64,000 nucleotides of DNA. It comes from Diadophis punctatus similis. Lineage: Eukaryota; Chordata; Lepidosauria; Squamata; Dipsadidae. Of this stretch, positions 1 to 11,481 are shown piece after piece. The DNA lies in contig JALIGW010000001.1 of the NCBI GenBank assembly GCA_023053685.1, positions 156,049,966 through 156,113,965 on the forward strand, read 5' to 3'. Below the pieces are notes generated by a model. That model was not told the DNA's origin and did not search any database. It saw only the letters and a program-made list of their open reading frames with translations. Numbering within the stretch: position 1 is the stretch's first letter; every line of letters begins with the position of its first letter. The position numbers and the translations under genes are program-made.

Positions 1-1055
1 AAATGTTTTGCAGTTAAGTACAAGCTGGCTTGTTTTAGTTTGTCATTTTTATTTGGTTCTGATTCTCTCATATTTGATTTTTTTTTTTTTACTGTTGATG
101 TTTGGAGATTTTAAAATGAGAAATGATCCAGAGACCATCTACCATTCTTGATTAATTACTTACACAGTGTCAAAACAAAAAACAAAATAAAGAATTTAGC
201 CTATATGCCACCCTAATGTCTGCTCTCCTAATGGATCTACCAGGTAAAGAAGATATACTTATCCATTCATCTGTCAGACCTTTGGACCAATCTTACCTAT
301 TTAGTAAATTAATTTTGTTTTACAGCTATGAAAATCGTTTGACTTCCAAAAGCTGGGGCATTTACTATGACATTCTGTAGACTATCAACTGGCCCATTTT
401 GCTCCCTTTGAAAATTTGACTTTGAAGAAGCAAGATTGGATGAATATTAATATTTTTGAACTTTAATGTTTGAGAAGATGCCTCAGAATACTACAAAGAG
501 CCAAGAAAACAAGCACATAGGTCATCAAAGAAATAAAAGCAGACTTTTCAATTGAAGCATAAATTACCAAACTTAAATTATCAAACTTCAGAAGACACAT
601 GATGCAAAGACTCAATTCTCTGGAGAAGCCCCTAATGTTGGAAAGGTAAAAAGAAAGAGAAGAGGACAACCATCAGCAACATGGATGGGTTTAGTTCAGT
701 AGCAATGATTGCACTGTAGAAAGATCTGAAGGACCACTTTCGGGACAGATCATCAGGAAAAAAAATCTATCTTGCTAAGAGTCAGCAATAACTTGACAGC
801 ATGTAATCAATCAATTAATCAATCAATCACTTCTGCTTAGCAAATTTACTGGCCATTGATGCAATTAGCAACAAACAAACAAACAAACAAACAAACAAAC
901 AAACAATAAGGACGTTGCTTATGATAGTTTAACAGGAAATACAGCATGTTTCAGCAGACTGAAGAAGATTATGAGCAGATGACTTCCTACCATACAGGGA
1001 TCATTTAGAGACCACCTAAAAAGTCCCTTCTGTCCATTCTTATGATTGCATGATC
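1..1055. other. Unannotated AT-rich stretch
   Basis: I see no gene or recognisable element here. It holds a short AATC/CAAT run near 806-830 and the (AAAC)n array listed separately. A 68-residue minus-strand frame at 463-669 has no recognisable motif. Confidence 0.5.
871..906. repeat. (AAAC)n microsatellite
   Basis: About nine perfect units of AAAC/ACAA, directly visible. Confidence 0.95.
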
Positions 1056-1063
1056 TTCTAGAT

Positions 1064-1198
1064 CAGGAGTGTCAAACTCACATCGTCACGGCAGCGTCAC
1101 GTGACGTATTGGGACTTTTTTTGCCTTTGCTAAACTGGGTGCGGGCGTGGCCAGCACATGACGCATCCGGCCCGTGGGCCAGGAGTTTGACAGCCCTG
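1064..1198 (-). mobile_element. hAT-Charlie-like MITE, GTGTCAAACT family, copy 1
   Basis: A 135-bp element whose inverted ends read CAGGAGTGTCAAACTC and (as reverse complement) CAGGGCTGTCAAACTC. It is flanked by the perfect 8-bp duplication TTCTAGAT at 1056-1063 and 1199-1206, which fits the nTCTAGAn preference of the Charlie branch of hAT. The interior is CpG-rich, with GTCACGTGACG and GGGCGTGGCC. Orientation is minus relative to the copies at 10821, 19395 and 30024. There is no coding capacity, so it must have been mobilised in trans. Confidence 0.88.
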
Positions 1199-1206
1199 TT
1201 CTAGAT

Positions 1207-2224
1207 CTTTAAAGCAGGCTTCAACTGATTTCCAAATACATACAGTAACACTTTCAAACTATCTAGCTATTGCTAGACATGGTGGTGCTATTTCTCTAAC
1301 CAGTGCTATGGAAGAACGAAGAAGGCAGTGTGATGAAATTCACCAATTCACCATGACACTGGGATGCCATTGCCTAGGATTACATTCTCTACTGGAGACA
1401 ATATGCCTCATCAGATTTTAATTACCAGGGATCATGAGCAGGCAGTACAATTGCCTTCATGTCATTTTTATATATTCCCTGTAGGCATGTGGTTAGCTAG
1501 TTTGGGAAGAGAATGTTGGACTGTAAGGTTTCCATTTCCAATGCTGGACTGTAGGATTCTAATGTATAAGTGTGTGTGAATGATAACGCATCATGACCTA
1601 CAGGCTTGCATCAAACATCATGATGAAAATTAAATAATTGCACCATATCAGTGATGATCTCATAACATGCATGTTGTCATTGACATCACTGTGACGTTAG
1701 AGAAACATATGACTATTCTAGTTGCTTTCTAGAAGGATTCAATACAAGCACAGTTCTCTAGAAATAGTTAATTTTGGGGAAACTGTAGGCTTCCTTTCCT
1801 TCTCTATGTCATCTAGTTAATAGAAGACTCTAAAAGGTCTTTGTAATAAATTTCTGCCATATAATTTGAATATTTCAGCCAATAAATATGATTTATTTCT
1901 GAGTGGTGATTTAAATCTGGGTCCCTCTGGTTCCAGTTCAACACTTGAACCGCTGTCCCACACTGGCTATACTGTACAATAAACATCCTATTATAAAGTT
2001 TAACCTCTATAGAAAAGAAAACCACAGGGGTGAGGCAAGGCAAATAAAACCAGCAGAATCTTAGAAATCGGCCGTGCTTGAAATCATGCTCTCTGGTTCT
2101 CTTGTCATCTCCTTTTGCTTTCTACTCTCTTCCCTGGTGATTGATAAGCAATCCCTTTGAATTTCTGGGTTGTGCCATGCCAAAACAATCAAGTGTTCCT
2201 CTGGCACTTTAAAAATGCATTATG
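1207..2224. other. Unannotated stretch
   Basis: No gene, RNA or repeat recognised. Small frames (71 and 76 residues) show no motif. Confidence 0.45.
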
Positions 2225-2232
2225 GTACAAAG

Positions 2233-3003
2233 CAGTGGTGGGTTCCTACCAGTGCGGTCCACTCTATAGCACCGGTAGCGGCCCGCTGGTGATGTCACAG
2301 TACCAGTGCGGTTGGTTGCCAGTGCCTGGGCACCGCCATTTAAAAAAAAAACTGGAATTTTTTTTTAAAAAAATTCTGCACATGCCCAGAAGCCAAGCTT
2401 CCGGCACTGCGCATGTGCTGCCTTCCTACCCCACAGTGAGTCCAAGCAGGGGAGGATGGCTGAGGGAGCACGTGAGACGCTGAAAGAACCTGACAATTAA
2501 GTCTTTCCCCATCCCTTCATTTGAAAATAATAAGAAGTTCGCATTTGACACTTTTCCTTCATTTTTGCCTAAAGCTTCCCAAAGTGGGCGTTTTCCGAAA
2601 GCTTAACCTTTCATACTGTTAATTTTATACAGTTTTATACTGTTATTCTTTAGATGAAAACATTGAGGACTGTTAAAAGATACTGTTCTTTTAACAGTCC
2701 TCAATATTTTCGTCTAAGGAATCCATGACTGAAACAAAAAATGCTGAATGAGACTTGCTTGTCTTTTAACTATAGCATTTTCTGCATATAAAGGTTGCTG
2801 TGTTGCCATGGTGTAACACACACTTTGTATGCAAAGCTTTTCATGTAAGGTATAAAATAGCAAAAATAGTAGTAACATCTCTCTGAAATAACTAATATAT
2901 GACCGGTAAGCCACGCCCACCTGGTCACATGGCTGGCAAGCCACAGCCACAAAATAAGCCACGCCCACAGAGTGGTAGTAAAAAAATTAGGAATCCACCC
3001 CTG
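2233..3003 (+). mobile_element. hAT nonautonomous element, GGTGGGTT family, 771 bp
   Basis: The left end CAGTGGTGGGTTCCTACC and right end GGAATCCACCCCTG form imperfect terminal inverted repeats. The perfect 8-bp duplication GTACAAAG lies at 2225-2232 and 3004-3011, which is diagnostic of hAT insertion. The GC-rich ends (copies of CCACGCCCAC near the right end) flank an AT-rich core. The core holds a hairpin at about 2649-2718 with arms of roughly 30 bp. No transposase frame is present. Shorter relatives lie at 20933-21194 and 37725-38059. Confidence 0.88.
2649..2718. repeat. Inverted repeat (hairpin) inside the 771-bp hAT element
   Basis: The arm around GAGGACTGTTAAAAGA (2665-2680) is matched by its complement TCTTTTAACAGTCCTC (2687-2702), and the match extends through GATGAAAAC / TTTTCGTC with few mismatches. 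The loop is only a few bases. This is a long stem for spontaneous origin. Confidence 0.8.
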
Positions 3004-3011
3004 GTACAAAG

Positions 3012-4700
3012 AGGATCAGGCGGTCCCATACCCCCTAATTTTGCAGTGCTAGTTTAAATATGTGGATGAGAAACTTTTGTTTCAAGCTCCCACCCCCTCT
3101 TTTTTTCCCATAATAATCCTCTTAATTTTTTTTTAAAAGATGACCACACCTTCATCAGGCTAGAGAAAGAAAGTCTTTCTCTCTTTATCCCAACACCATT
3201 TTTAATTGAGAGTGGGAGAATAAAACCAAGTTACCCTGTTCTGTTGCCAGGGTTCCCCATTTAGCTACTGCGGTTGCTTACTTGGCTTGAGTAGATGTTC
3301 CTGGCTCTTTTGGTCACTCCTCACCTCTGTCTGCTTGATCCATCAATCACTTTAATTATAATGGAACATAGAGCCAGCAACTGAAGGAGAAAAACCAACC
3401 CAATCTGAACAGCAATTTTTCTTGATGAATTCTCCCCCTAAATCGAAACAATTCGCTGGATAACCCAGCTGGGGTTCATATGGTTTTGATTACTGTGGGC
3501 TATTTAGCTCCACAAAATGACACGCTGCTTAATGGACTTTTAATGGTTATAGGTTTCTCTCTTTCTCTCTCTCTCTCCTTTTTAATGAGCTTCACCAGTT
3601 TGTTACTAATGCCCTGTGGAAATCTGGCCCTTTGCCAGATCTGATGTTACAATTTTTCTGGTTTCTCTGAGGTATAAATGCAACCAACCCATGGAAGTGG
3701 GTGTTGCTGATTACACACTAATGCCATTAAAAAGCCATTGCAAACTTGCGTACCCTGCAGTCCTACAAATTATATTGTCTTTGAGTACACTGATAACATC
3801 TTTAGCCACATCCTTGCCCTGAAGCATGTTCCCGGGTTCACCTTTGAAGGGAACCTTGGCTGAGACTGGCTGAAGGAGAATACCTTGCCCAGAGTTTTAT
3901 TCAAAAAAGTTCTTGCAGGACAAGGTGGCCCAAAGGTGTCCCTTGAGTAAGCCAATCACCCCAATAGACTCCGAGAAGGGACAAAAAAAGTCCTCATTGG
4001 TTTCTTGATAATTGGATTCAATGAATTGATGGGGAAGAAGGAAACAAGAAGTGGGGTCTGACTGAAAGAGGGAGTGGCTGATGGCGGGAAGCAGAATCAA
4101 AAACTAAATGCAGACAACACTGATGGCAGGAGATCAATCAAACCTCCAAGTCTGCTTGGTGTTCCAGAAATGTTTTCTAAGTAGCCCTGCCAAATGTCAA
4201 GACTGTGTGCTTCCAGATAAATCCAGTTATCTTTGTGGATAACTTTATGGATAACTTTATGGGTGGCTGAGAAGCAAGAAAACTCTGTTGTAAGGGGTGA
4301 AAGGACTGCACCCATTTATTCCATTCTTGGATTATAGCTACTAACACAAAAGGGGAGGGAAACAAATTTTTTGTTTCTTATCTGTTTTTGAAAAATGATG
4401 CTGTGTTTGCCTTTACGAGCAAATCATGGGCAAATTGAAAAATATACTTTATTGGCTTGCCAACAGACTTGTCCAGCATCAAAAGACAGTGCTGTATCAT
4501 GGATTCTGGTTTTAAGTGGCTAAAGATATTCCACATTATCAACTTACAGGATCTTCCAATGTTTTTGAACTAGTGTTGTGCTGCGATAATTGTAACTAGG
4601 ACAAACATAATGTAATGAGTTGATTGGTGAAAATGCTACCGGCAACTAGTGGGAAAATAGTCTGGTAAGTAGTGAATGTTCTCTTCTGTGATAAAGCATA
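3012..4700. other. Unannotated stretch
   Basis: No gene or element recognised. A tandem duplication of about 15 bp (GGATAACTTTATGG) is visible near 4235-4262, and a CT-rich run lies near 3555-3580. Confidence 0.45.
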
Positions 4701-5185
4701 TACCATATTTTTCGGAGTATAAGATGCACCTTTTTCCTCCCTAAAAGTGGCTGAAAATTTGGGTGCGTCTTATACTCTGAATGTAGCTTTTTCGAAGCTT
4801 TTTTTCCAGCCCTAACTAGGTGCTAACGATCTTCCCAGCTCTTACCTTGCAGGCTCTTTCATTGTTACTCTCTCCGAAGAATGTTTTTCCAGCCCTAAGT
4901 CTTTGCAGGGTTTTTTCATTGTTCTACTTGCTCCGAATAAGTTTTTTTTCTAGCCCTAACCAGGTGCTAAGGATCTTCCCAGCTTGCAGGCTCTTTCATT
5001 GTTACTCTCTCCGAAGGTTTTTTTAAGTCCTAAGCAGGGGATAAAATAATATGCTGAAGCTGACTATACTAAGGATGCTAGCCAGATGAATATCTGGTAG
5101 GCAGATTGTTTTCCCTCATTTTTCTCCCCAAAAACTAATGTGCATCTTATACTCCGGTGCGTCTTATACTCCGAAAAATACGGTA
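4701..5185 (+). mobile_element. TIR element, TATTTTTCGGAGTATAAGA family, copy 1
   Basis: The left end TACCATATTTTTCGGAGTAT is mirrored at the right end, whose reverse complement reads TACCGTATTTTTCGGAGTAT. GCACC/GGTGC follows in both arms, giving about 30-bp TIRs. The interior has imperfect repeats of a block beginning TTTTTCCAGCCCTAA and ending TCTCTCCGAA. If the outer TA is a target duplication, a Tc1/mariner-like mechanism is possible. I cannot assign a superfamily. Related copies lie at 45021-46052 and 60733-61365. Confidence 0.75.
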
Positions 5186-5913
5186 GTTTGTGTTCGTCCC
5201 TTCTCTTACTTGATTCCAGATAAGTCTCCCCAAAGAATCAGCAGTAAAATGCTACAAAAAGTAACCATTCCTTGAAAATTAAAGAATTGTCTCATCTTCG
5301 CTCAAGTCAATCTCCAAAATGTATCTCAAATATGCAAGGTTTGAAAACTTTTCTGAACACCACAGACAAGATATGGCTTCTGAATGCCTAAGCAACTGTA
5401 ATAAATTCCCTGTTAATAGCTCTAACCCTAACTGAACAACGCAAAAGGCTGACACTTTTGAAGTTTTCACTGAAGGCAAAGTGGACTATTTTCAATAGAT
5501 TCTGTGCCATCCAGGCAAGATATTTACATGCCCATGAGGGAAAGACATGACTATGCCACAGTCAGCACTCTAGCCTTTACTATGCATTGAACTGTCTTGT
5601 TTGGCTTGGGTGGGCCACATTTTCAACACTAAGAAATTTAATGACAGACAGAGGTATCCATGGCTACCCATGACATGGTCTCAATGCAAATGTGACTAAG
5701 GAGTTCGACTAGGAACTAGGAGATGCAGGTTCAGGTTTACTTTTAGTCACAGAAGCTCCTAGTCTCTCTCTTTCCAACCAATCTACCTCACTGGGTCATG
5801 AAATAAAAGAATGAGAAGGAAGTGCTAAGTACTCCATATGTCTGAAGGAAAGCAATTAGATAAAGAAGAAGAAGCTTGGCAAAATCACATCAGATACCTG
5901 TACAATTAGCACA
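5186..5913. other. Unannotated stretch
   Basis: Nothing recognised upstream of the truncated LINE that begins near the poly-C run at 5914. Confidence 0.45.
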
Positions 5914-6992
5914 GCCCCCCCCCCAAGGCTGTGTGCTCTCACCACTTCTCTTCTCTCTATATACCAATGACTGCATCTCAAACAATCCATCTGTTAAACT
6001 ACTGAAGTTTAACTGATGATACAACAGTGATTGATCTCATTCGAGACAACGATGAAACCGCATACAGATGGGAGGTTGAACAACTAGTCTCGTGGGGCAA
6101 CCGGAACAATCTGGAACTGAACACACTCAAAACCGTAGAAATGGTGGTAGACTTTAGAAGAAACCCTCCCATTCTATCACCTCTTACAATACTAGACAAC
6201 ACAGTATCAACAGTAGAGACCTTCAAATTTCTAGGTTCTATCATATCTCAAGACCTAAAATGGTCACCTAACATCAAAAACATCATCAAAAAAGCACAAC
6301 AAAGAATGTTCTTTCTGAGCCAACTCAGGAAGCTCAAACTGCCCAAGGAGCAGTTCTACAGAGGAATCATTGAGTCTGTCATCTGCACCTCTATAACTGT
6401 CTGGTTTGGTTCTGCAACCCAACAAGAGAGACACAGACTTCAGAGGATAATCAGAACTGCAGAAAAAACAATTACTGCCAACCTGCCTTCCATTGAGGAC
6501 CTGTATACTGCACGAGTCAAAAAGAGGGCTGTGAAAATATTTACAGACCCCTCGCATCCTAGACATAAATTGTTTCAACTCCTACTCTCAAACAATGCTA
6601 TAGAGCACTGCACACCAAGACAACTAGACACAAGAACAGTTTTTTCCCGAACGCCATCACTCTGCTAAACAAATAATTCCCTCAACACTGTCAAACTATT
6701 CACTAAGTCTGCATTACTATTACTTTTAGTCTTCTCATCGTTCCTATCAACCATCTCCTCCCACTTATGACTGTATGACTGTAACTTGTTGCTTGTATCC
6801 TTACAATTTATATTAACATTGATTGTTTCCTGATTGCTTATTTGTACCCAATGACAATCGCGAAGTGTTGTACCTCATGATTCTTGACAAATGTATCTTT
6901 TCTTTTATGCACACTGAGAGCATATGCACCAAAGACAAATTCCTTGTGTGTCCAATCACACTTAGCCAATAAAGAATTCTATTCTATTCTAT
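5914..6992 (+). mobile_element. 5'-truncated L2/L3-type LINE with (ATTCT)n tail
   Basis: The element begins abruptly in the RT domain at a poly-C run and continues through the C-terminal half of ORF2 and a 3' UTR. It ends at CCAATAAAGAATTCTATTCT, where the tail becomes ATTCT repeats. The last 190 bp or so are nearly identical to 24303-24482, so both are copies of one family. Known snake LINEs of the CR1/L3 group end in this pentamer. The family label is from memory; the shared 3' end is seen directly. Confidence 0.85.
5920..6668 (+). pseudogene. Reverse transcriptase C-terminal half, LINE ORF2 (degenerate)
   Basis: Residues read PQGCVLSPLLFSLYTNDC, the RT motif seen after the palm in Jockey-superfamily LINEs, then PSVKLLKF. 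A one-base insertion near 6009 breaks the catalytic FADD box; after it the frame resumes as TDDTTVIDLI. From 6027 to 6668 the frame is open for 213 residues, with the conserved runs NLELNTLKTVEMVVDFRR, FKFLGSIISQDLKWSPNI, KKAQQRMFFL and VWFGSATQQERHRLQRI, typical of the RT thumb and C-terminal region of L2/CR1/Rex-like LINEs. The expected end (RFKNSFFP...) is shifted by another indel near 6630. It is dead: no endonuclease domain, a frameshift at the active site and 5' truncation. Confidence 0.85.
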
Positions 6993-8520
6993 AATAAACA
7001 TTATAGTGATATCAGTACAAATGGTTTATTCGGTGTCAGGTTTATTCATGATTTAAATAAATTAGTGAATAAAAACATATGTCCCAGCTGCCATATCCAG
7101 GAATCTACATTAGAATAATTTGCCATTTAGGTTTGAATTCCTACATAGAAGCAACCCTGCTTTAAGCAGTGAAAAACATAAGTGCCAGAACGATACTACA
7201 TTCAGGCTATATAGAAATGCTTTGAAGAAAGCGAAAGGAAAAAAAGGAAAGAGAAAGTCATGTACTGTATCAGAAGAATACAACAAATTTTAGTTTGCTA
7301 TGTAGAATTTCTCAAGAGCAAACATATAATTAAAATACAGAACTTTATCAAAATGCTGTTAAAAAATATCCCTTATATAGAAAAAATAAAAACCCAGAAA
7401 TAAAAATATACAAGAAACCAATTTCAAAGAAAATTCTAGCAGCCAAAAACTATTATGATTGTTTTTGTTTTCTTATATATTTGTTTTTGTTTTCTTATAT
7501 ATTTGTTTTTTCTACCTTAAGTATTTTAATTATGTTTATTTTTAAAGTATTTTTGTGCACATCTACTAACAAAAGGATTGAATAAAATTTGTTATATTGT
7601 TAATGCTGAATACTCTGTTTCTTAGTTTTACCAGTTAAGAGTTTATTTCTCTTTGTTATGGTTTGGTTAGAGACACAGCCATTATATGGTAAGAACTGTT
7701 CAAACAATTCGAGAACAGTTGGGAACAACTTTTAGAAATCTGTAATAAGTGCTGTATGTGAGAAAGCCTGTCCCAGTTAGATATCCACTAACTATACTGG
7801 AACTCTGAATTGAAATTCTGGGCTGTTTTCAATTCCAATATATGAGGAAGATTCCTAGTTAAAGAAGATGTCTTTTAGAACATTATGTGATGATATACTT
7901 GAGTTTCATTCAGACTAAATTATAGTAATATACACATAACACAGTGGCACTGAATGCTACATCTCTAGTGAATATATTATAAATAAATGCACAACTGTTA
8001 GGGTTTTGCAAATATAACAGAAGATGTTTATGGTTTTGCTTGCAGGAACAAAGTTTGTTGTTAATAGACCAAAGCTATATTTATTTATTTTTATTTGGGA
8101 ACAAACCTCATTAAAATTCAAGATGCTTATATCTGAGTGGACTGAAATAACATGATGTAAAAATTATTTGCACAGTAGTTAGGAGACAAATATTCACAAA
8201 AAATGATTTTGACCTGTGAATATTTGAATCAAAAGTACTGATAAATCAGAAATCAAGTTTTTATACCTTTCTGCACGGTCGTATTTGACTTACAATAGTG
8301 TGTTACAGTAGTGTTAAAAACAGGACTCGTTTGAATGGACAGCTGACTTCTTTTCCAATAGGATATGATGAATTTGTTTCATTTATTAAACAATCAGCCT
8401 TAGAAGGTAGGTATTGAAGAGCCAATCTAGATCTGAGATCTGGGAGATTTACAATCAGTGTTGCCTGCTGAATATTACAAGACTAAGTGTATCCAGGGCA
8501 GGTGGTAGATCAGATAGGAG
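6993..8520. other. Unannotated AT-rich stretch
   Basis: No gene recognised. A direct tandem duplication of TTTTTGTTTTCTTATATATT occurs at about 7460-7508. Confidence 0.45.
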
Positions 8521-8521
8521 T

Positions 8522-8664
8522 CTGCCTGCCTGCCTGCCTGCCTGCTCCCCCCTCTCGTCCATTTGTCTGTGTGTCTGTCTGTCTGTCTGTCTGTCCGTCC
8601 ATCCATCCATCCATCCATCCATCCATCCATCCATCCATCCATCCATCCATCCATCCATCCATCC

Positions 8665-8750
<86 letters not shown>

Positions 8751-8763
8751 ATCTATCTATCAG
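8522..8763. repeat. Compound tetranucleotide array (CCTG)(TCTG)(CATC)(TATC)
   Basis: Successive blocks of CCTG, TCTG, CATC and TATC, each differing by one base from its neighbour. This suggests stepwise point mutation and slippage. Apparent reading frames rich in HPSI, LSIY or MDGW here are translations of the repeat. Confidence 0.95.
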
Positions 8764-9288
8764 AAAATCTTGGTCCCTTCCAAGCTGGGTTTTAAAAGAA
8801 CACAGGACAGTTACTTGAAGCACAGTTGAAGTTTATTTGAAAGCAATACACAGTCACAGCTGTTGAAGATGGCCACGAATTACAGTTCTGAAGTGATTTA
8901 TTTTATAGAAAAGGTACCTCTATTGTTCCTAGAAAATGTAAGAATTCAGCCTGCCTTCTAGGAATTCCTGGAAAATGTACTTGGTCTAGTGGAGAGGAAA
9001 TGTGGCTTGGTGTCCTGCTGGGTTTTGCAATCTTTATCTTTTGTGAGTCAGGGTGGAGATCTCAGGAGTGAAGGGCTTCAGTGAAGAAATCTTTTATTGG
9101 AATGAGGAACTTTTAATATCTTGAGGGGGATTTTCTTATTTGGTTAAGTTGATGACTTTTGCCAATTTCAACTATGTTAAAACATGCTTTGACAGTTTCA
9201 ATCGAGGTGTCAAACTGGCTTAAGTGGTATTTCCATTTTCTTGTCTGGGGTTCATTGAAAGGTGACATGGGGGTCTTGTCCATCCATT
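8764..9288. other. Unannotated stretch between tetranucleotide arrays
   Basis: No gene or element recognised. Confidence 0.45.
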
Positions 9289-9486
9289 GATCGATCGATC
9301 GATCGATCGATCGATCGATCGATCGATCGATCGATCGATCCATCCATCCATCCATCCATCCATCCATCCATCCATCCATCGATCCATCCCTCGATCGATC
9401 GATCGATCGATCGATCGATCCATCCATCCATCCATCCATCCATCCATCCATCCATCCATCCATCCATCCATCCATCCATCCATCCA
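9289..9486. repeat. Alternating (GATC)n / (CATC)n array
   Basis: (GATC)13 at 9289-9340, (CATC)10 at 9341-9380, a short transition, (GATC)7 at 9393-9420, then CATC units to 9486. GATC is self-complementary, so those blocks can fold on themselves. Confidence 0.95.
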
Positions 9487-10820
9487 TTGTCTCTTTTGCC
9501 TAGTTGAAGAGATCTAAATGCATGGTGCTACTGCAATATAAGATGTGAAAGTTCTATTCATTTTCGTAATTGATTAAACTTCCTTTTACTTCTTCCTTGC
9601 ACTTTCACATGTTTGTATACTATGACTTTATCTGTCAGGAAAAGGAATAGCTCTCTTTCACTTGGTTATTTCTGTGACTAATATTCTGTGACTAAATATT
9701 GTGAGTCCTTCAGCTCAGCAAATGTGCACTAATAAACCAGAACAAGAAATCCTCTCAGACGGGAAGACAAAAGTGAACTTGAGGAGATATTTGTTTGTCT
9801 GGCACTTCCTGAATTCTTCAATGGAGAAGCAGCTTCCACAGTTGCTCTTCCTTGAGAAGATATGACCCAATGATTTCTCACAATCATGAAGACTTGATCT
9901 AAATTATGTCTACTGAGATGTCCTCAATGGTAGCTGAGATCCCAGCTTGAGATACAAAAGCAGTTATACTTGGATTTATATTTAAAATAGAAGATTAAGA
10001 GTATTGTTTAAACATCAGTTTAATGTGTGCATGTATCTATCAATAACTATATCTCCAATTTGCTAAATACATACACACACCCATACCCATACCCATACCC
10101 ACACCCACCCACATATATTTATGCACAACTCTGGGCTTTATTCACATGTTAAAGGCTTGAAAATTCTAATTTCCTTAAATCTTCATAAGTATGTGTAGTA
10201 TGTTTGGAGTATGTATGGTGGAAGTGGAAAAATTAGTTACTCATTGCATCACACTGAACAATGAATAAGCATTTGCAATCTCAAAGAATGTCCACAAGAC
10301 AAAAAGTTCATCTTTGGGAGGTATCATGTAATACTCATTGATTATTTGAACTGGGACATACTAGTCCTGGAGATTCATGAGTCCTTCTTCCTGAGTTTAG
10401 ATTAATTTGGAAGTTGTCTGACTTCTTAGATAATTGAGAAGAATTTTGATACTTTTTTTCAAGTTGATTCCAAGTTCCATGTAATCTGATTTCAGTGAAA
10501 ATGATCTATATATCTGTCCCTCATATATTAATTTACCAATTTCAAATTGTATATCTTTTGGCAGAGGACTGAATTCAAAACATTGTTTCAAACCTCCTCC
10601 CATTCCTCCCCATTTTATCTGGAGCATTATCTCTGTCCCCAAAACTTTCTGAATGTTGTAAATCCAGTGGCAGAAGATCACCAACTTTCTTTCTCCAAAA
10701 GGTTATAAACGTTGGTACATCCATGTATTAACTTTAAAATCAACAAACTGATATAAGACTCAGATCATTTTGGTATCCATTATAGCCACTCTATTGTATC
10801 TTTTACCTATTCCTTTAGAG
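9487..10820. other. Unannotated stretch
   Basis: A short CACACCCATACC-type repeat lies near 10070-10115. A 95-residue minus-strand frame at 10397-10684 has a lysine/isoleucine-rich look that could be old L1 ORF2 sequence, but no diagnostic motif is visible. Confidence 0.4.
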
Positions 10821-10945
10821 CAGGGGTGTCAAACTGCAGGCTGGATGCGTCACGTGCAGGCCATGCCCACCCAGCTCCGTGAAGGGAAAAAACATCACAA
10901 TATCTCACGTGATGGCAACGTGAAGTGGTGAGTTTGGCACCCGTG
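10821..10945 (+). mobile_element. hAT-Charlie-like MITE, GTGTCAAACT family, copy 2
   Basis: A 125-bp element starting CAGGGGTGTCAAACTG and ending GAGTTTGGCACCCGTG, with the 8-bp duplication CTTTAGAG at 10813-10820 and 10946-10953. Its interior shares GCGTCACGTGCAGGCCATGC with the copies at 1064, 19395 and 30024. Confidence 0.88.
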
Positions 10946-11054
10946 CTTTAGAGAGTGATTCTCTTCATGTTTATTGAGAAATAAACCTCACCGAGTCCAA
11001 TAGGCATTCCTCTCAGGAAGTAGCAGCCTACTTTATCTATTGCCTTCCCTAGGT

Positions 11055-11481
11055 GTTAGACTACATCTTCTAGAATTTCTAGCTCTACTGTGATTTCTAC
11101 ACCAGTTCAGCCGAAGACAATGAGGAAGGCCATCGACCAAGCAATGTTGGTCGGTGGGGCCGAAGGGGAGAGCCTTCTCTGTGGGAGCTCCCTCCATTTG
11201 GAACCAACTCCCTCCAGAGATCAGGACTATCCCCACCCTGCTGGCCTTCCGTAAAGCAATAAAAACATGGCTCTTCCAGCAAGCGGGGTGAAAGTGAGAC
11301 CAATTAGATTATCTTTGGTCTCCCCCCTGGTTATGAATGATGGATGTTTTTTTAACTTTTATAACCTTTTAATTGTTATGTTGATTGTTTTATTTTAATG
11401 ATGGATTTGACATGCTGTTAGCCGCCCAGAATCCCTCGGGAGTTGGGCGGCATATAAATCTATTTAAATAAATAAATAAAA
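11055..11481 (+). mobile_element. L2-like LINE 3' end
   Basis: The text covers the C-terminal ORF2 segment and 3' UTR of a squamate LINE. Landmarks are GCCTTCTCTGTGGGAGCTCC, a CTGGCCTTCCGTAAAGCAAT block, then GCCGCCCAGAATCCCTCGGG and GGCGGCATATAAATC, followed by an (AATA)n tail. A minus-strand relative lies at 43996-44393 and shares most of these blocks. Frames are broken. The L2 label is from memory of the tail consensus. Confidence 0.7.

Noticed and set aside
871..906. CRISPR-like or other spaced repeats
   Set aside because: All short repeats here are uninterrupted microsatellites without spacers, and the genome is eukaryotic.
8414..9517. Frames with HPSI, LSIY, MDGW or SIDR repeats
   Set aside because: Direct translations of tetranucleotide microsatellites, open in several frames on both strands.
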